44,910 bases of DNA from Candidatus Heimdallarchaeota archaeon (GTDB lineage Archaea > Asgardarchaeota > Heimdallarchaeia > Heimdallarchaeales > Heimdallarchaeaceae): positions 1-44,910 of the forward strand of contig JAAFKJ010000021.1 of assembly GCA_021399395.1 (NCBI GenBank). The letters run 5' to 3'. The notes under the pieces were generated by a model. It was not told the DNA's origin, did no database searches, and saw nothing but the letters and a program-made list of their open reading frames with translations. Positions 32,942 through 41,112 of the stretch are shown here, in pieces (position 1 is the stretch's first letter; each line of letters opens with the position of its first letter). A program made the position numbers and the translations under genes.

Positions 32942-33652
32942 TTGTCACTATTCAATGTAGATTACATGGATTCCAAAGAAGTTCTATTGAAACTCAAATT
33001 AGCTCAGAACCCTAATAGTATTGAAGGGATGGCAAAATTTGGCATTACTCCTGACAAAACTTTTGGCATAAAAATTCCTGTTTTACGTAAAATGGCAAAG
33101 GAAATAGGTGTTGACCACAATTTAGCTTTAGAATTATGGGGGCTTGGATATAGAGAAACAATGATACTTGCTTCAATGATTGATGACTTAACTCAAGTTA
33201 CGGAACAACAAATGGAATCATGGGTTAACGATTTCAGTTATTGGGAAATATGTGATCAAGCTATAATGAATCTCTTTGAAAAGAAAGAGCAAGCATATGA
33301 TAAGGCTGTTGAATGGAGTTTAAGAGAAGAAGAATTTGTTAAAAGAGCAGGTTTTGTTATGATGGCACGATTAGCTGTGAGTGATAAAAAAGCTCAAGAT
33401 GAACAATTTCAAGAATTTTTCCCTCATATCTTAAGAGGAGCTAAAGATGACAGAAATTTTGTAAAGAAAGCTGTTAATTGGGCTATAAGACAAATAGGAA
33501 AACGTAATTTAAGTCTAAACAAACATACTATTCAACTGTCAAAAGAAATTCAATCGATTGATTCAAAATCTGCTAAATGGATTGCAAATGATGCTCTTAG
33601 AGAATTATTAAGTGATCCTGTACAAAAACGATTAAGTAAAAACTCGAAATAA
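32942..33652 (+). CDS. AlkD-like DNA alkylation repair HEAT-repeat protein
   Basis: 236 residues made of helical HEAT-like repeats, matching the DNA alkylation repair (COG4912) family: FGIKIPVLRKMAKEIGVDHNLALELWGLGYRETMILASMI, WVNDFSYWEICDQAIMNLF, EEEFVKRAGFVMMARLAV, DRNFVKKAVNWAIRQIGKRN. AlkD-type glycosylases remove N3- or N7-alkylpurines; the Trp and Asp of the WEICDQ and NWAIRQIG segments are in the active-site region. The start is TTG 32942; ATG at 32966 is an alternative. Confidence 0.85.
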   Translation: MSLFNVDYMDSKEVLLKLKLAQNPNSIEGMAKFGITPDKTFGIKIPVLRKMAKEIGVDHNLALELWGLGYRETMILASMIDDLTQVTEQQMESWVNDFSYWEICDQAIMNLFEKKEQAYDKAVEWSLREEEFVKRAGFVMMARLAVSDKKAQDEQFQEFFPHILRGAKDDRNFVKKAVNWAIRQIGKRNLSLNKHTIQLSKEIQSIDSKSAKWIANDALRELLSDPVQKRLSKNSK

Positions 33653-33666
33653 AGACATTAAAAGGA

Positions 33667-34281
33667 CTACCTTTCACCCTTCATTATTTTCTTTGTCTTT
33701 TCTGTAATTTCTTCCATTTCACTTATTTTGTCTGTTAAAACCTGTTTCAACTGTTCATTATCAAATGCTTCTAGTCTTCCATTACAATGTTCGCACTCGA
33801 AATTATTATCCATTGCCTCTTGAAAAGTAACACGGGGACATTCAGGATTATTGCAAGTAAAGAACATATTGGATTCTTCGTAATTTAGTCTCTCTTTTAA
33901 TTTTGACATTACTTCTTGTTGCTTTTTCTCTACAAAAATATCGATTCGTTCTGGATGTAATGTCCAGAAATAAACAAACCAGCCAGTTGATTTATCTCTA
34001 ATTCTTCTAAAAGTCGCCAACTGTAAATCATATAGTTTGTACAGAGATTTTCTAACTTGGTTTAGCCTCATATCAAGTTTTTCTGAAATTTCTTCATCTG
34101 TAGTCTCTTTATCGGCATTTAGTAAAACTAATGTTACTTGTTTTACTTCCTCTCCCGCTATGTCATCAACAACCTCAATAAGAGTTTGTCTTTGTCTTTC
34201 AGAGATGTTTATTTTTGATGCCATTTTGGTGGCACCAACATCACTTTCCTCGTCAAAATCACTTACTGCTTCCCTAGACAT
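33667..34281 (-). CDS. tfe: Transcription initiation factor TFE (TFIIE alpha)
   Basis: About 204 residues from ATG 34281; GTG 34293 overlaps a GTGAG ribosome site. The winged helix (VTLVLLNADKETTDEEISEKLDMRLNQVRKSLYKLYDLQLATFRRI, then GWFVYFWTLHPERI) precedes a zinc ribbon (CNNPECPRVTFQEAMDNNFECEHCNGRL) and a charged C-terminal helix. TFE stabilises the open transcription complex. About 20 extra acidic residues precede the winged helix. Confidence 0.92.
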   Translation of the reverse strand: MSREAVSDFDEESDVGATKMASKINISERQRQTLIEVVDDIAGEEVKQVTLVLLNADKETTDEEISEKLDMRLNQVRKSLYKLYDLQLATFRRIRDKSTGWFVYFWTLHPERIDIFVEKKQQEVMSKLKERLNYEESNMFFTCNNPECPRVTFQEAMDNNFECEHCNGRLEAFDNEQLKQVLTDKISEMEEITEKTKKIMKGER

Positions 34282-34451
34282 AGTCAAACTCACACTTGAA
34301 GAATTTTAATAGTAACAACAAAATGTTATTCACTTAATCCTTCTTTAATTTTCTCTTATGGGGGTAAACTGTAAAATGGATGAAATACAAAAGAAATTTG
34401 TGTTAGGGTCGAGGAAAAAAATAAATAAAGCTCTTAAAGATTCATTCTCAA

Positions 34452-35633
34452 ATGAGTATAATTAAGCAGAAAACTGACCAAGCAGTTGGAATTTTAAAGG
34501 AACTAGATATTGATGTTTGGTTAACCTATGTTAGGAAGACATCTGAAATACATGACCCCGCACTATATTTCCTTTTGGAAGATAGTTGGTTAACTTGGCA
34601 ATCTGCTCTGATTATTAGTAAAGATGGGCAAAAAATCGCTATCTGTGGAAGATATGATGCGCAAAATCTAGAAAAATCTGGAATTTATGACAGAGTTGTT
34701 AGTTATGATGAAAGTATAAAAGATCCCTTACTCAATGTTCTAAATGAATTAAATCCTCAGAACATAGCTATAAACTATTCAATAGATAATATTGCAGCTG
34801 ATGGACTAACTCATGGATTGTGGATAAGATTAAACAAGATACTAGAGGGTACTGTTTTTCTAGAAAGATTAATATCTTCAGAGAAGTTGTTGGCAGCATT
34901 AAGAGGAAGAAAGACAGAAGCAGAGATTGAAAGAATAAAAAAAGCAGTAGATATCAGTGAGGAAGGACATAGAAAAGTAACTGAAACAGCTAAACTAGGA
35001 GTATCAGAAGAGGATATAGAAGAAGTTCTTTTGAAATTTACTAAAGACAAAGGACTTACAGTATCATATCCACCCTTAATTCATGTTGGTCCTACAACAA
35101 CCATAGGTCATGGAAAAGCATCCCCAGACATCAAAATCAAAAAAGGAGATCTCATTAATGTAGACTATGGAGTCTTCTATGAAGGATATGCTTCGGATCT
35201 TCAAAGAATGAATTATATCTTAGGAGAAGAAGAAGATATACCTCCAACAGAAGTAATTAGAGCATTTGAAACAGTAGTTAATGCAATTACTGCAAGCGCA
35301 GAAGTATTAAAACCTGGAATTCTAGGATGGGAAGTTGATCAAGTAGCAAGGAAAATTGTCACAGATGCAGGATATAAAGAATTTATGCATGCTCTAGGTC
35401 ATCAAATAGGGCGCAATGTTCACGATGGTGGTTGTCTCTTGGGACCTAGGTGGGAAAAGTATGGTGAATCTCCATTCTATCCCGTTGAAGAAGGTCAAGC
35501 TTTTACCTTAGAACTTCATGTTTATGTAGAAAATCATGGCTATTGTAGTATTGAAGAGGATGTCTTAGTCACCAAAGATGGTTGTGAGTTTCTTTCAAAA
35601 AGACAATTAGAACTACCATTGCTAAAACTATAG
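34452..35633 (+). CDS. M24 family Xaa-Pro aminopeptidase-like protein
   Basis: 393 residues: creatinase-like N-terminal domain (1-150) and an M24 pita-bread domain. The dinuclear metal ligands are visible as Asp238 (INVDYG), Asp249 (GYASDL), His317 (MHALGHQIG), Glu354 (FTLELHVY) and Glu368 (CSIEEDV). Such enzymes cleave N-terminal residues before proline in peptides; no signal peptide is seen, so it acts in the cytoplasm. An exported cysteine peptidase gene follows after 39 bases. TATA-like AAATAAATAAAG lies about 30 bases upstream. Confidence 0.9.
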   Translation: MSIIKQKTDQAVGILKELDIDVWLTYVRKTSEIHDPALYFLLEDSWLTWQSALIISKDGQKIAICGRYDAQNLEKSGIYDRVVSYDESIKDPLLNVLNELNPQNIAINYSIDNIAADGLTHGLWIRLNKILEGTVFLERLISSEKLLAALRGRKTEAEIERIKKAVDISEEGHRKVTETAKLGVSEEDIEEVLLKFTKDKGLTVSYPPLIHVGPTTTIGHGKASPDIKIKKGDLINVDYGVFYEGYASDLQRMNYILGEEEDIPPTEVIRAFETVVNAITASAEVLKPGILGWEVDQVARKIVTDAGYKEFMHALGHQIGRNVHDGGCLLGPRWEKYGESPFYPVEEGQAFTLELHVYVENHGYCSIEEDVLVTKDGCEFLSKRQLELPLLKL

Positions 35634-35672
35634 TTCAGTAAAAATATAAATGTCTAAGCGAGGTGTTAGATA

Positions 35673-36935
35673 ATGAGGAAAAATTCGTTACTACTTATTT
35701 TCATACTTATATCCACTATTTCACTATCTTTTTACTCTACAAATTTGGATGCATTTCCAACTCAGAATAGTGAAAATCCTATTAGAACCTATGCAGTTCT
35801 TTTTGATCAATTCCCGCATGACGTCAATGGAACTACCATGTGTTCTGCAGTAGAGCTTAAAGATGCCCTTCTAAATTTGGGATGGTCTGGAGATAATATC
35901 TCTTTATTTTTGGGTGAAGAGAATTTGACCAAAACCATTTTCTTAGAACAATTGAACTATCTTGAACAAGTAGTCGATGAAAATGATTTGGTTTTCATTT
36001 ATATTATGGCCCATGGACACACCTATTGTCGAGATGTTCTTGAGTTTAATAGTTGGTTTCAAATCGAGTTTTTCCAAATAAACACAAAAAACAAAGTATA
36101 TCTTATGGATTCTTGTTACGCAGGAGAATTCGTTAAAAATTTCTATGATCAGTGTTTTGCACTGGGGAGTGTAGCTGAGCATGAAATTGCAATAGGTTAT
36201 TTTCCAGAAGAAAATGGTACATGGATTCTTAGTGAGCCACCTTTCGCAGGAGGTATTTCTTCGCACTTCTGGGCAAAAGCACTTACAAACATTGAAGCAG
36301 ACACATCATTAGATGGTGTTGTGAGTTTGGAGGAAATGCACACATATTCTTTACCAAACATACGAGCTTGTTATAATGAGACCTTTGAACTTTATCCCGA
36401 TATGGCAGATTATGCAGAAAACATAGCTGGCTATACAGAAAATTACCCATATCCCAAAATAATGAATAATCTTCATTATGAGTTAACTCTAAATGCAACA
36501 GAATTCAGATTAAACAACGAACAATATGTTTGGGAGGATGATATAGAATCTCCAAAAATACGTTCTCAAAATATAATCTATTTTACGGAGGAAGACGATG
36601 TTATAGACATAACCTTTCAGATAAGCGATCAATCTTCTTTTGATTATTATTGTTATGTGGATGGCCAATTGGATCCATTTGCTACTGGAAGTCATGCTGC
36701 AACAGGAGAGGAATATTGGAATTTCACCTATGAATTATCAATTCAATCAAATAATAATTACAATGTCTCGTTAGCAGCTGTAGATGAATGGTCTAATAGA
36801 AACGAAAATTTCACCCTTGTGGTCTACAATGGCGAATCCAACACTGCCAATTATGAGTTTACAGTTTCAATTTTAGTATTTTTAGTATTTCAAATTGTCA
36901 TTTTACGTTTGAAAGCAAGAAAAAGAAAAGATTAA
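35673..36935 (+). CDS. Exported clan CD (legumain/caspase-like) cysteine peptidase
   Basis: 420 residues with an N-terminal signal sequence (1-27, hydrophobic core LLLIFILISTISLSF). The peptidase domain has IRTYAVLFDQFPHD, then catalytic His114 in FIYIMAHGH and Cys148 in VYLMDSCYAGEF, the His-Gly and Asp-x-Cys layout of clan CD peptidases such as legumain (C13). A beta-rich domain follows (about 285-385), then a transmembrane helix (about 394-413) and a basic tail. The enzyme would face outward. Several NxS/T sequons fit a glycosylated surface protein. The ribosome site GAGGTG precedes ATG 35673. Family C13 versus C14 cannot be decided. Confidence 0.8.
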   Translation: MRKNSLLLIFILISTISLSFYSTNLDAFPTQNSENPIRTYAVLFDQFPHDVNGTTMCSAVELKDALLNLGWSGDNISLFLGEENLTKTIFLEQLNYLEQVVDENDLVFIYIMAHGHTYCRDVLEFNSWFQIEFFQINTKNKVYLMDSCYAGEFVKNFYDQCFALGSVAEHEIAIGYFPEENGTWILSEPPFAGGISSHFWAKALTNIEADTSLDGVVSLEEMHTYSLPNIRACYNETFELYPDMADYAENIAGYTENYPYPKIMNNLHYELTLNATEFRLNNEQYVWEDDIESPKIRSQNIIYFTEEDDVIDITFQISDQSSFDYYCYVDGQLDPFATGSHAATGEEYWNFTYELSIQSNNNYNVSLAAVDEWSNRNENFTLVVYNGESNTANYEFTVSILVFLVFQIVILRLKARKRKD

Positions 36936-36984
36936 ATAAGTATTGAAAGACTTCTCAAATATCACTTGACTAAAAACTAATTTT

Positions 36985-37093
36985 GCGGGGATAGCCAAGT
37001 GGCCAAAGGCGGCGGACTCAAGATTAAAAATCTGAGTCAATGAGAAATCCGTTCCTTAGTGGTACGGGAGTTCGAATCTCCCTCCCCGCACCA
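36985..37093 (+). tRNA. tRNA-Leu (anticodon CAA) with intron
   Basis: Same class II fold as the tRNA at 5026: GCGGGGA/TCCCCGC acceptor, GCGGA/TCCGT anticodon stem, loop CTCAAG|A with anticodon CAA at 37019-37021, long variable arm, T arm GGGAG-TTCGAAT-CTCCC, discriminator A and encoded CCA. Outside the anticodon only one D-loop base and one variable-arm base differ from the UAA gene, indicating duplication and anticodon change. Confidence 0.95.
37023..37046 (+). other. tRNA-Leu(CAA) intron, 24 nt
   Basis: A 37/38 intron. The bulge-helix-bulge has outer helix CGGA/TCCG, a fully paired central helix CTCA/TGAG, and 3-nt bulges AGA and AAA cut after their second base. The internal loop is short and weakly paired, so cleavage depends on the outer and central helices. 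Confidence 0.85.
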
Positions 37094-37173
37094 TTTCTAA
37101 CTAATTTATTGAATAAGACGCGAATTTGTTTTGTAACAACATTTTTTTAAAGCATAGTTCTCAAAACTCATTC

Positions 37174-37359
37174 ATGTCAAAGATACCATATCCAACAACT
37201 AAGTTTCTGAAAGTCAAATGTACTAGTTGTAATAATGAGCAAATTGTTTTTGATTCTGCAAAAATAGTAGTCAAATGTGATGTTTGTAGTGAGGATTTGA
37301 CTCAACCTCGTGGAGGAAAGGCTAAAATCCTTGGAGAGATTTTAGAAGTTCTTTCTTAG
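37174..37359 (+). CDS. rps27e: Small ribosomal subunit protein eS27
   Basis: 61 residues from ATG 37174 (MSKIPYPTTKFLKVKC); the in-frame upstream ATG 37126 adds unrelated residues. It has a zinc ribbon with CTSCNNEQIVFDSAKIVVKCDVCSEDL and the conserved PRGGKAKILGEILEVL tail. It binds 16S rRNA. Normally next to eL44 and aIF2-alpha in archaea, here it is separated from them by 21 kb. Confidence 0.95.
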   Translation: MSKIPYPTTKFLKVKCTSCNNEQIVFDSAKIVVKCDVCSEDLTQPRGGKAKILGEILEVLS

Positions 37360-37367
37360 TCTTATAT

Positions 37368-37946
37368 TTAATCGACTAGTTCTATATTTTCTGCAATTTC
37401 CCTTTTCACTAGCCCTCTAGCATTTTCTTTAGGCAATACACTTACATCTTCTTCTTTAAAAGGTCCATATGGATTACCGTCAATTCCTTGAAATCCCTCT
37501 TTAGTGCTTTTGAGAAACCTAACAGCTACTAATTCAATTGCTTCCTCTGCTTCCTCAACACTTTCTTTACCTACAATTGAGTCTATATCTGTGTATACTA
37601 TATCCTTAGGAGAGAAAATATCTTTGCGATAAACATCATATAATATCTTTATTCGATCATAGAAATTTTTCTCTTCTCTTGCTAAAATGACAGTGATTTC
37701 TTCTTTATTCAAAACAGCTTGAAGTATTTTTGTTGTTCGTATCGCCAAAAGATCATCGATCACATAACGCATTCTACCTAATTTCTCTTCAAGAACTTTC
37801 TTTATAATGGGATTAATCTCTTCTTTAGCTCTAACAGTTTTTGTTTTCAGAAAATCTCTCATAGCTCCATAAAATGCCTCATTCATTGGAGTAAGTTGTG
37901 TTTTTTCCCTTTCCTCTTTCCATTTATTCTGAATTCTGTCGAACAA
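37368..37946 (-). CDS. GINS complex subunit (Gins51/Sld5-like)
   Basis: 192 residues with an N-terminal helical A domain and a C-terminal B domain. The B domain signature is FQGIDGNPYGPFKEEDVSVLPKENARGLVKREIAENIEL, typical of archaeal Gins51. GINS bridges MCM and the GAN/Cdc45-like nuclease in the replicative helicase. The gene follows PCNA by 60 bases on the same strand, a linkage seen in many archaea. Confidence 0.87.
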   Translation of the reverse strand: MFDRIQNKWKEEREKTQLTPMNEAFYGAMRDFLKTKTVRAKEEINPIIKKVLEEKLGRMRYVIDDLLAIRTTKILQAVLNKEEITVILAREEKNFYDRIKILYDVYRKDIFSPKDIVYTDIDSIVGKESVEEAEEAIELVAVRFLKSTKEGFQGIDGNPYGPFKEEDVSVLPKENARGLVKREIAENIELVD

Positions 37947-38006
37947 TTTCTTACCTCGTTCTATTGTAATGAAATAAATTACTCCCTCATTCAGTCTTAA
38001 AATTAC

Positions 38007-38792
38007 CTAATCTATTTCTTCGCTTTCTTCAATTCTTGGTGCTACGAAGTAAATCAAATGTCCTTTATCCTCAATTTCGTAAATTAATCTAATAGGTTGT
38101 TCCTGATTAAATGAAATTTTAACATAGTCTGAAGATCGTATACCTTTAAGAAAGTTAGAGAGAAAATCTAATGAATACATGGCTTCAGATTCACCAGTTA
38201 CTTGAAAAGCTGCAGTTTCCATTTCTTCACTTTTTGGTTCTATGAAGGTGTCCATCTCTTTTGTATCGCTTTCAGCTCCAAAGAAAATTCCATCTTCTCT
38301 AGCCTTTATCTTTAGATAATCGCTTACCATCTCTGCGTCTTTTAATACTTGTTGAATAAATGTTGCTTTTACTTCGAAATTGGTGTCAAAATCGATATGA
38401 ATCGAATCTGGGATGTTTCCTTCGTCTGGAATATCAATCAAAGATAAAGCAAATTTCCTTAGTTGGTTCTTACCCTGGAATTCCACTACGAACCGTTTTG
38501 TTGCATCATCCAATGTCATTTTCAAACTTTCGTTTGACTTTGCAGTCTTCAGAATTGTATTGAGTGTTTCCAAACTTAAGCCAACTACAGTTGTTTCTTT
38601 TACTTCATATTTCTGGAATGCTTCTTTTTTCATGAAGAAATCAATCATAGAAATACGAGTAGCATCGAAAGCTTTGATTCTAATACCATCATCTGCTACA
38701 TTTATACTGCTTTCTGCAACTATTGAACTGATTATTGAACTTATGTTGGACATTAATTTTGCGTCCTCTAGTACCATTTCAAAACTCATCAT
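38007..38792 (-). CDS. pcn: DNA sliding clamp PCNA
   Basis: 261 residues, slightly longer than the common 245-250. It is a homotrimeric clamp for polymerases, FEN1 and ligase. FEMVLEDAKLMSNISSIISSIVAESSINVADDGIRIKAFDATRISMIDFFM opens the first domain, and LIDIPDEGNIPDS is the interdomain loop. The C-terminus is IRLIYEIEDKGHLIYFVAPRIEESEE, the usual PCNA ending. The extra length is an acidic tail and a longer ESDTKEMDTFIEPKSEEMET loop. Only one PCNA gene is in the window. Confidence 0.96.
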   Translation of the reverse strand: MMSFEMVLEDAKLMSNISSIISSIVAESSINVADDGIRIKAFDATRISMIDFFMKKEAFQKYEVKETTVVGLSLETLNTILKTAKSNESLKMTLDDATKRFVVEFQGKNQLRKFALSLIDIPDEGNIPDSIHIDFDTNFEVKATFIQQVLKDAEMVSDYLKIKAREDGIFFGAESDTKEMDTFIEPKSEEMETAAFQVTGESEAMYSLDFLSNFLKGIRSSDYVKISFNQEQPIRLIYEIEDKGHLIYFVAPRIEESEEID

Positions 38793-38882
38793 AATACCCC
38801 GATTTTCTTGTTTATTACCTAGAAGTTTCTCATTCTCCTTTTTATTATTTCACTATATAAGGGAATCGCATATTGAAGCTAC

Positions 38883-39230
38883 TTAAGTATTAGCTTTTCT
38901 TAAAGATTGTTCGAGTTGATTGAGTTGTCTGTAGGAATCAAGGTCTATTTCATTGAAATCTTGTATGAATGTTGTTGTCATCTGTTTTTCTGGTTGGATG
39001 TTTACATAACCAAAAGCCCGAATTGTAATACCATCTTCAAGTTTCAAACTGATTTCCTCAGGAATGGTTATAGTTAATTGTCCAAAACCATCATCTATCA
39101 ATATGGAGTTCTCAGTCACATCCACAATCTTACCTACGACACGGTATTTACCTGGTTGTTTGATTTCTGCGATATTAGAATCAACAAAAGGTTTAATTTT
39201 ATACTCTTTTTCATTTATTGAATTGCTCAT
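38883..39230 (-). CDS. Small single OB-fold protein (RPA14/Stn1-like layout)
   Basis: 115 residues: an OB-fold (YRVVGKIVDVTENSILIDDGFGQLTITIPEEISLKLEDGITIRAFGYVNIQPEKQMTTTFIQDFNEI) followed by one helix DLDSYRQLNQLEQSLRK. OB plus C-terminal helix is the layout of RPA32/RPA14 and Stn1/Ten1 subunits, where the helix drives assembly. It lies between TFS and PCNA, so single-stranded DNA binding at the fork is a reasonable inference. No specific family can be proven by eye. Confidence 0.7.
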   Translation of the reverse strand: MSNSINEKEYKIKPFVDSNIAEIKQPGKYRVVGKIVDVTENSILIDDGFGQLTITIPEEISLKLEDGITIRAFGYVNIQPEKQMTTTFIQDFNEIDLDSYRQLNQLEQSLRKANT

Positions 39231-39243
39231 TATTTCTCACCAA

Positions 39244-39588
39244 TTAATCGTATTCTCTCCATGTTTCTCCACACTCTGTGCATCTGAAGAAACGTGTGGG
39301 TGATTCATCAGCACTTCTGGTCTGTACCATCCAGAAACTTACTTTTTGATTTTTTTGACATTCAGAACAATAGATAATATTGGTAGGTAATGTTGAATCA
39401 GCTTGACTTACTTCTACTACTTCCATTATTTCCTCTACTGGATCATGTTCAATTTCTTCAGTGTGACTAAAATCTTCATCCTTTGCTAGTTTTCTTTTAT
39501 ATCCACATTTTGTGCAAATGAGAATACTTTTACCTTTATTGTCTTTGTCTGTATGGAGTAATTTTCCGCAATCTGGGCAAAAATCCAT
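39244..39588 (-). CDS. tfs: Transcript cleavage factor TFS (TFIIS-like)
   Basis: 114 residues from ATG 39588, with GGTG (39595-39598) six bases upstream; GTG 39597 lies inside that site. The N-terminal zinc ribbon is FCPDCGKLLHTD..ILICTKCGYKR. The C-terminal ribbon is CSECQKNQKVSFWMVQTRSADESPTRFFRCTECGETWREY, with the catalytic Asp-Glu of the RSADE tip that enters the polymerase channel. It rescues backtracked RNA polymerase. It heads the TFS-OB-PCNA-GINS gene row. Confidence 0.95.
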   Translation of the reverse strand: MDFCPDCGKLLHTDKDNKGKSILICTKCGYKRKLAKDEDFSHTEEIEHDPVEEIMEVVEVSQADSTLPTNIIYCSECQKNQKVSFWMVQTRSADESPTRFFRCTECGETWREYD

Positions 39589-39699
39589 AATTATCACCTT
39601 TGTTGTATGATATATTAATTTATATCACTTCTTTTTAGTCTTATAGAAAAATGTTTTTGAATTTATCCTTCTTTGTCAAACAAAAATTAACACCAATAG

Positions 39700-40227
39700 G
39701 TGATCAAACTGGCAACATGTGAAATGTGTGGTCGTGAAATATTTGGAAGGCCGATTTCCATAAAAATTGAAGGCGCAGAGTTATCGGTATGCCCTGGATG
39801 CGCTAAACACGGTAAGAAAGTAGTCAAACCTAAACCTAAACCCGCTGCTTCTAGAATGCGAACTCCTACACAAGGTTCTTCTACACCCTCTAGGACATTT
39901 TCATCCCGAAGACCAAGGGTAACAAGAGCGGATAAACAATTGGTTTCAGATTTCAATGAACGTATTAGACTTCAGAGACAAAAGATGAAATTAAGTCAAA
40001 AGGATGTATCGTTTCAAACAAAAATATCAATTTCTGAACTTCAAAGTATAGAAACGGGGAAAATGCGCCCTTCTGATAATCTAATAGAGAGACTTGAAAA
40101 ATTCTTTGAAATTAAAATTACTGAAGAAGTTGTAGCAGTTGGAAAGAAAGACCAGCAAAAAGGTCCTGCTTTTCAAACACTCGGAGATATAGTTGTAATC
40201 AAAAAGAATAATGAAGATGAAGAGTGA
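39700..40227 (+). CDS. mbf1: Multiprotein bridging factor aMBF1
   Basis: 175 residues: an N-terminal zinc ribbon (CEMCGREIFG..LSVCPGCAKHG), a basic Pro/Ser linker and a Cro-type helix-turn-helix (FNERIRLQRQKMKLSQKDVSFQTKISISELQSIETGKMRPSDNLIERLEKFFEIKI). It is an archaeal homologue of the MBF1 coactivator, which in archaea associates with ribosomes. GTG 39700 is part of the GGTGATC ribosome-site-like stretch, so initiation could be at CTG 39709 instead, giving MATCEMCGRE, which matches the usual N-terminus. Confidence 0.93.
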   Translation: MIKLATCEMCGREIFGRPISIKIEGAELSVCPGCAKHGKKVVKPKPKPAASRMRTPTQGSSTPSRTFSSRRPRVTRADKQLVSDFNERIRLQRQKMKLSQKDVSFQTKISISELQSIETGKMRPSDNLIERLEKFFEIKITEEVVAVGKKDQQKGPAFQTLGDIVVIKKNNEDEE

Positions 40228-40249
40228 ACTAATTTTACTTCTCTATTCT

Positions 40250-40459
40250 TTAAAGAGTTACAACATCTAGTTTAGAAGAGAGGTCATTAATAATCGATTC
40301 AGCTTCTTTCATGGGAAGTTTGATAGTATATAATCTCTTCTTTGTTCTGAATTTTATTTTGATATCATCCTTATGACGTTTTGTTCTTACTTCTCCACTT
40401 TGATCAATGGTAAGTTGGATAATCTTTTCCAATTCCTCTTTAGATATTTCTTTGGGCAT
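40250..40459 (-). CDS. rpl38e: Large ribosomal subunit protein eL38
   Basis: 69 residues, the exact eL38 length. MPKEISKEELEKII..SGEVRTKRHKDDIKIKFRTKKRLYTIKLPMKEAESIINDLSSKLDVV aligns along its length with eukaryotic eL38 (MPrkIeeikdFL..V.IKk.kdnvKFKvR..rYLYTLvi.dkekAekl..sLPpgL.V). eL38 occurs in TACK and Asgard archaea and eukaryotes but not in most Euryarchaeota, so it helps place the organism. Confidence 0.85.
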   Translation of the reverse strand: MPKEISKEELEKIIQLTIDQSGEVRTKRHKDDIKIKFRTKKRLYTIKLPMKEAESIINDLSSKLDVVTL

Positions 40460-40569
40460 TTTGCTTCGAGATGCAACAATTGAAATTTTTTAAAAAAGTT
40501 TTGATTTAGAGGTTTTTTAGAATCTTCAACAAAATATAAAAAACAAAACAGGGATTAAGTGATAGAAAC

Positions 40570-41094
40570 ATGTCAAATCTAGGGATACCTTCGAAAGAAA
40601 AATGTAAAAAGATTCTACAGAAATACAATACTCCAGCCAATGTTATCAAGCATTGTTTGCTAGTAACAGAGATATCTGAGGAGTTTTGCAATAAAATTGA
40701 CCAAATCGATAAGGATCTTGTAATTGCTGGAGCTATGTTACATGACATTGGTCGATCAATAGACCATTCTATAAAACACGCCATTGAAGGAGTTAGAATT
40801 TTAGAAAGAGAGAATCTAGACCCAAGAGTTATCTCCATAGTGAAGCGACATATAGGAACAGGAATAACTAAGAATGAAGCAGCCAAATTAGGGCTTCCTG
40901 TAGAAAATTACATCCCCTCTACAAAAGAAGAATTACTGGTTTCTTATTCCGATAATCTCGCTTGCGGAGACAAAAGATGCTCATTTGAGGAAATTCTTGA
41001 ACTGTTCATAAGAAAATTCGGTAATGATTCTCATGTTGTAAAAGAGTTCCATAAACAAAAAGAAATTATTGAAAAAATGTTAAGTTCTAATTAG
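40570..41094 (+). CDS. HD-domain phosphohydrolase
   Basis: 174 residues of the small archaeal HD family. The metal ligands are His28 (VIKHCLLV), His58-Asp59 (AMLHDIGRS), His70 or His94 (IKHAIEG; VKRHIGTG) and an Asp in VSYSDNLACGD. The sequence IPSTKEELLVSYSDNLA is typical of the family annotated as HDIG proteins in archaea. It probably hydrolyses a phosphoester or nucleotide; the substrate is unknown. It converges with the PAN gene. Confidence 0.85.
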   Translation: MSNLGIPSKEKCKKILQKYNTPANVIKHCLLVTEISEEFCNKIDQIDKDLVIAGAMLHDIGRSIDHSIKHAIEGVRILERENLDPRVISIVKRHIGTGITKNEAAKLGLPVENYIPSTKEELLVSYSDNLACGDKRCSFEEILELFIRKFGNDSHVVKEFHKQKEIIEKMLSSN

Positions 41095-41112
41095 GTAAGA
41101 GTTTTAACCTAA

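Noticed and set aside
34358-34465. 35-codon plus-strand frame just before and overlapping the M24 peptidase gene
   Set aside because: No ribosome site, Lys-rich low complexity, and it covers the probable TATA element of the peptidase gene. It may be chance.
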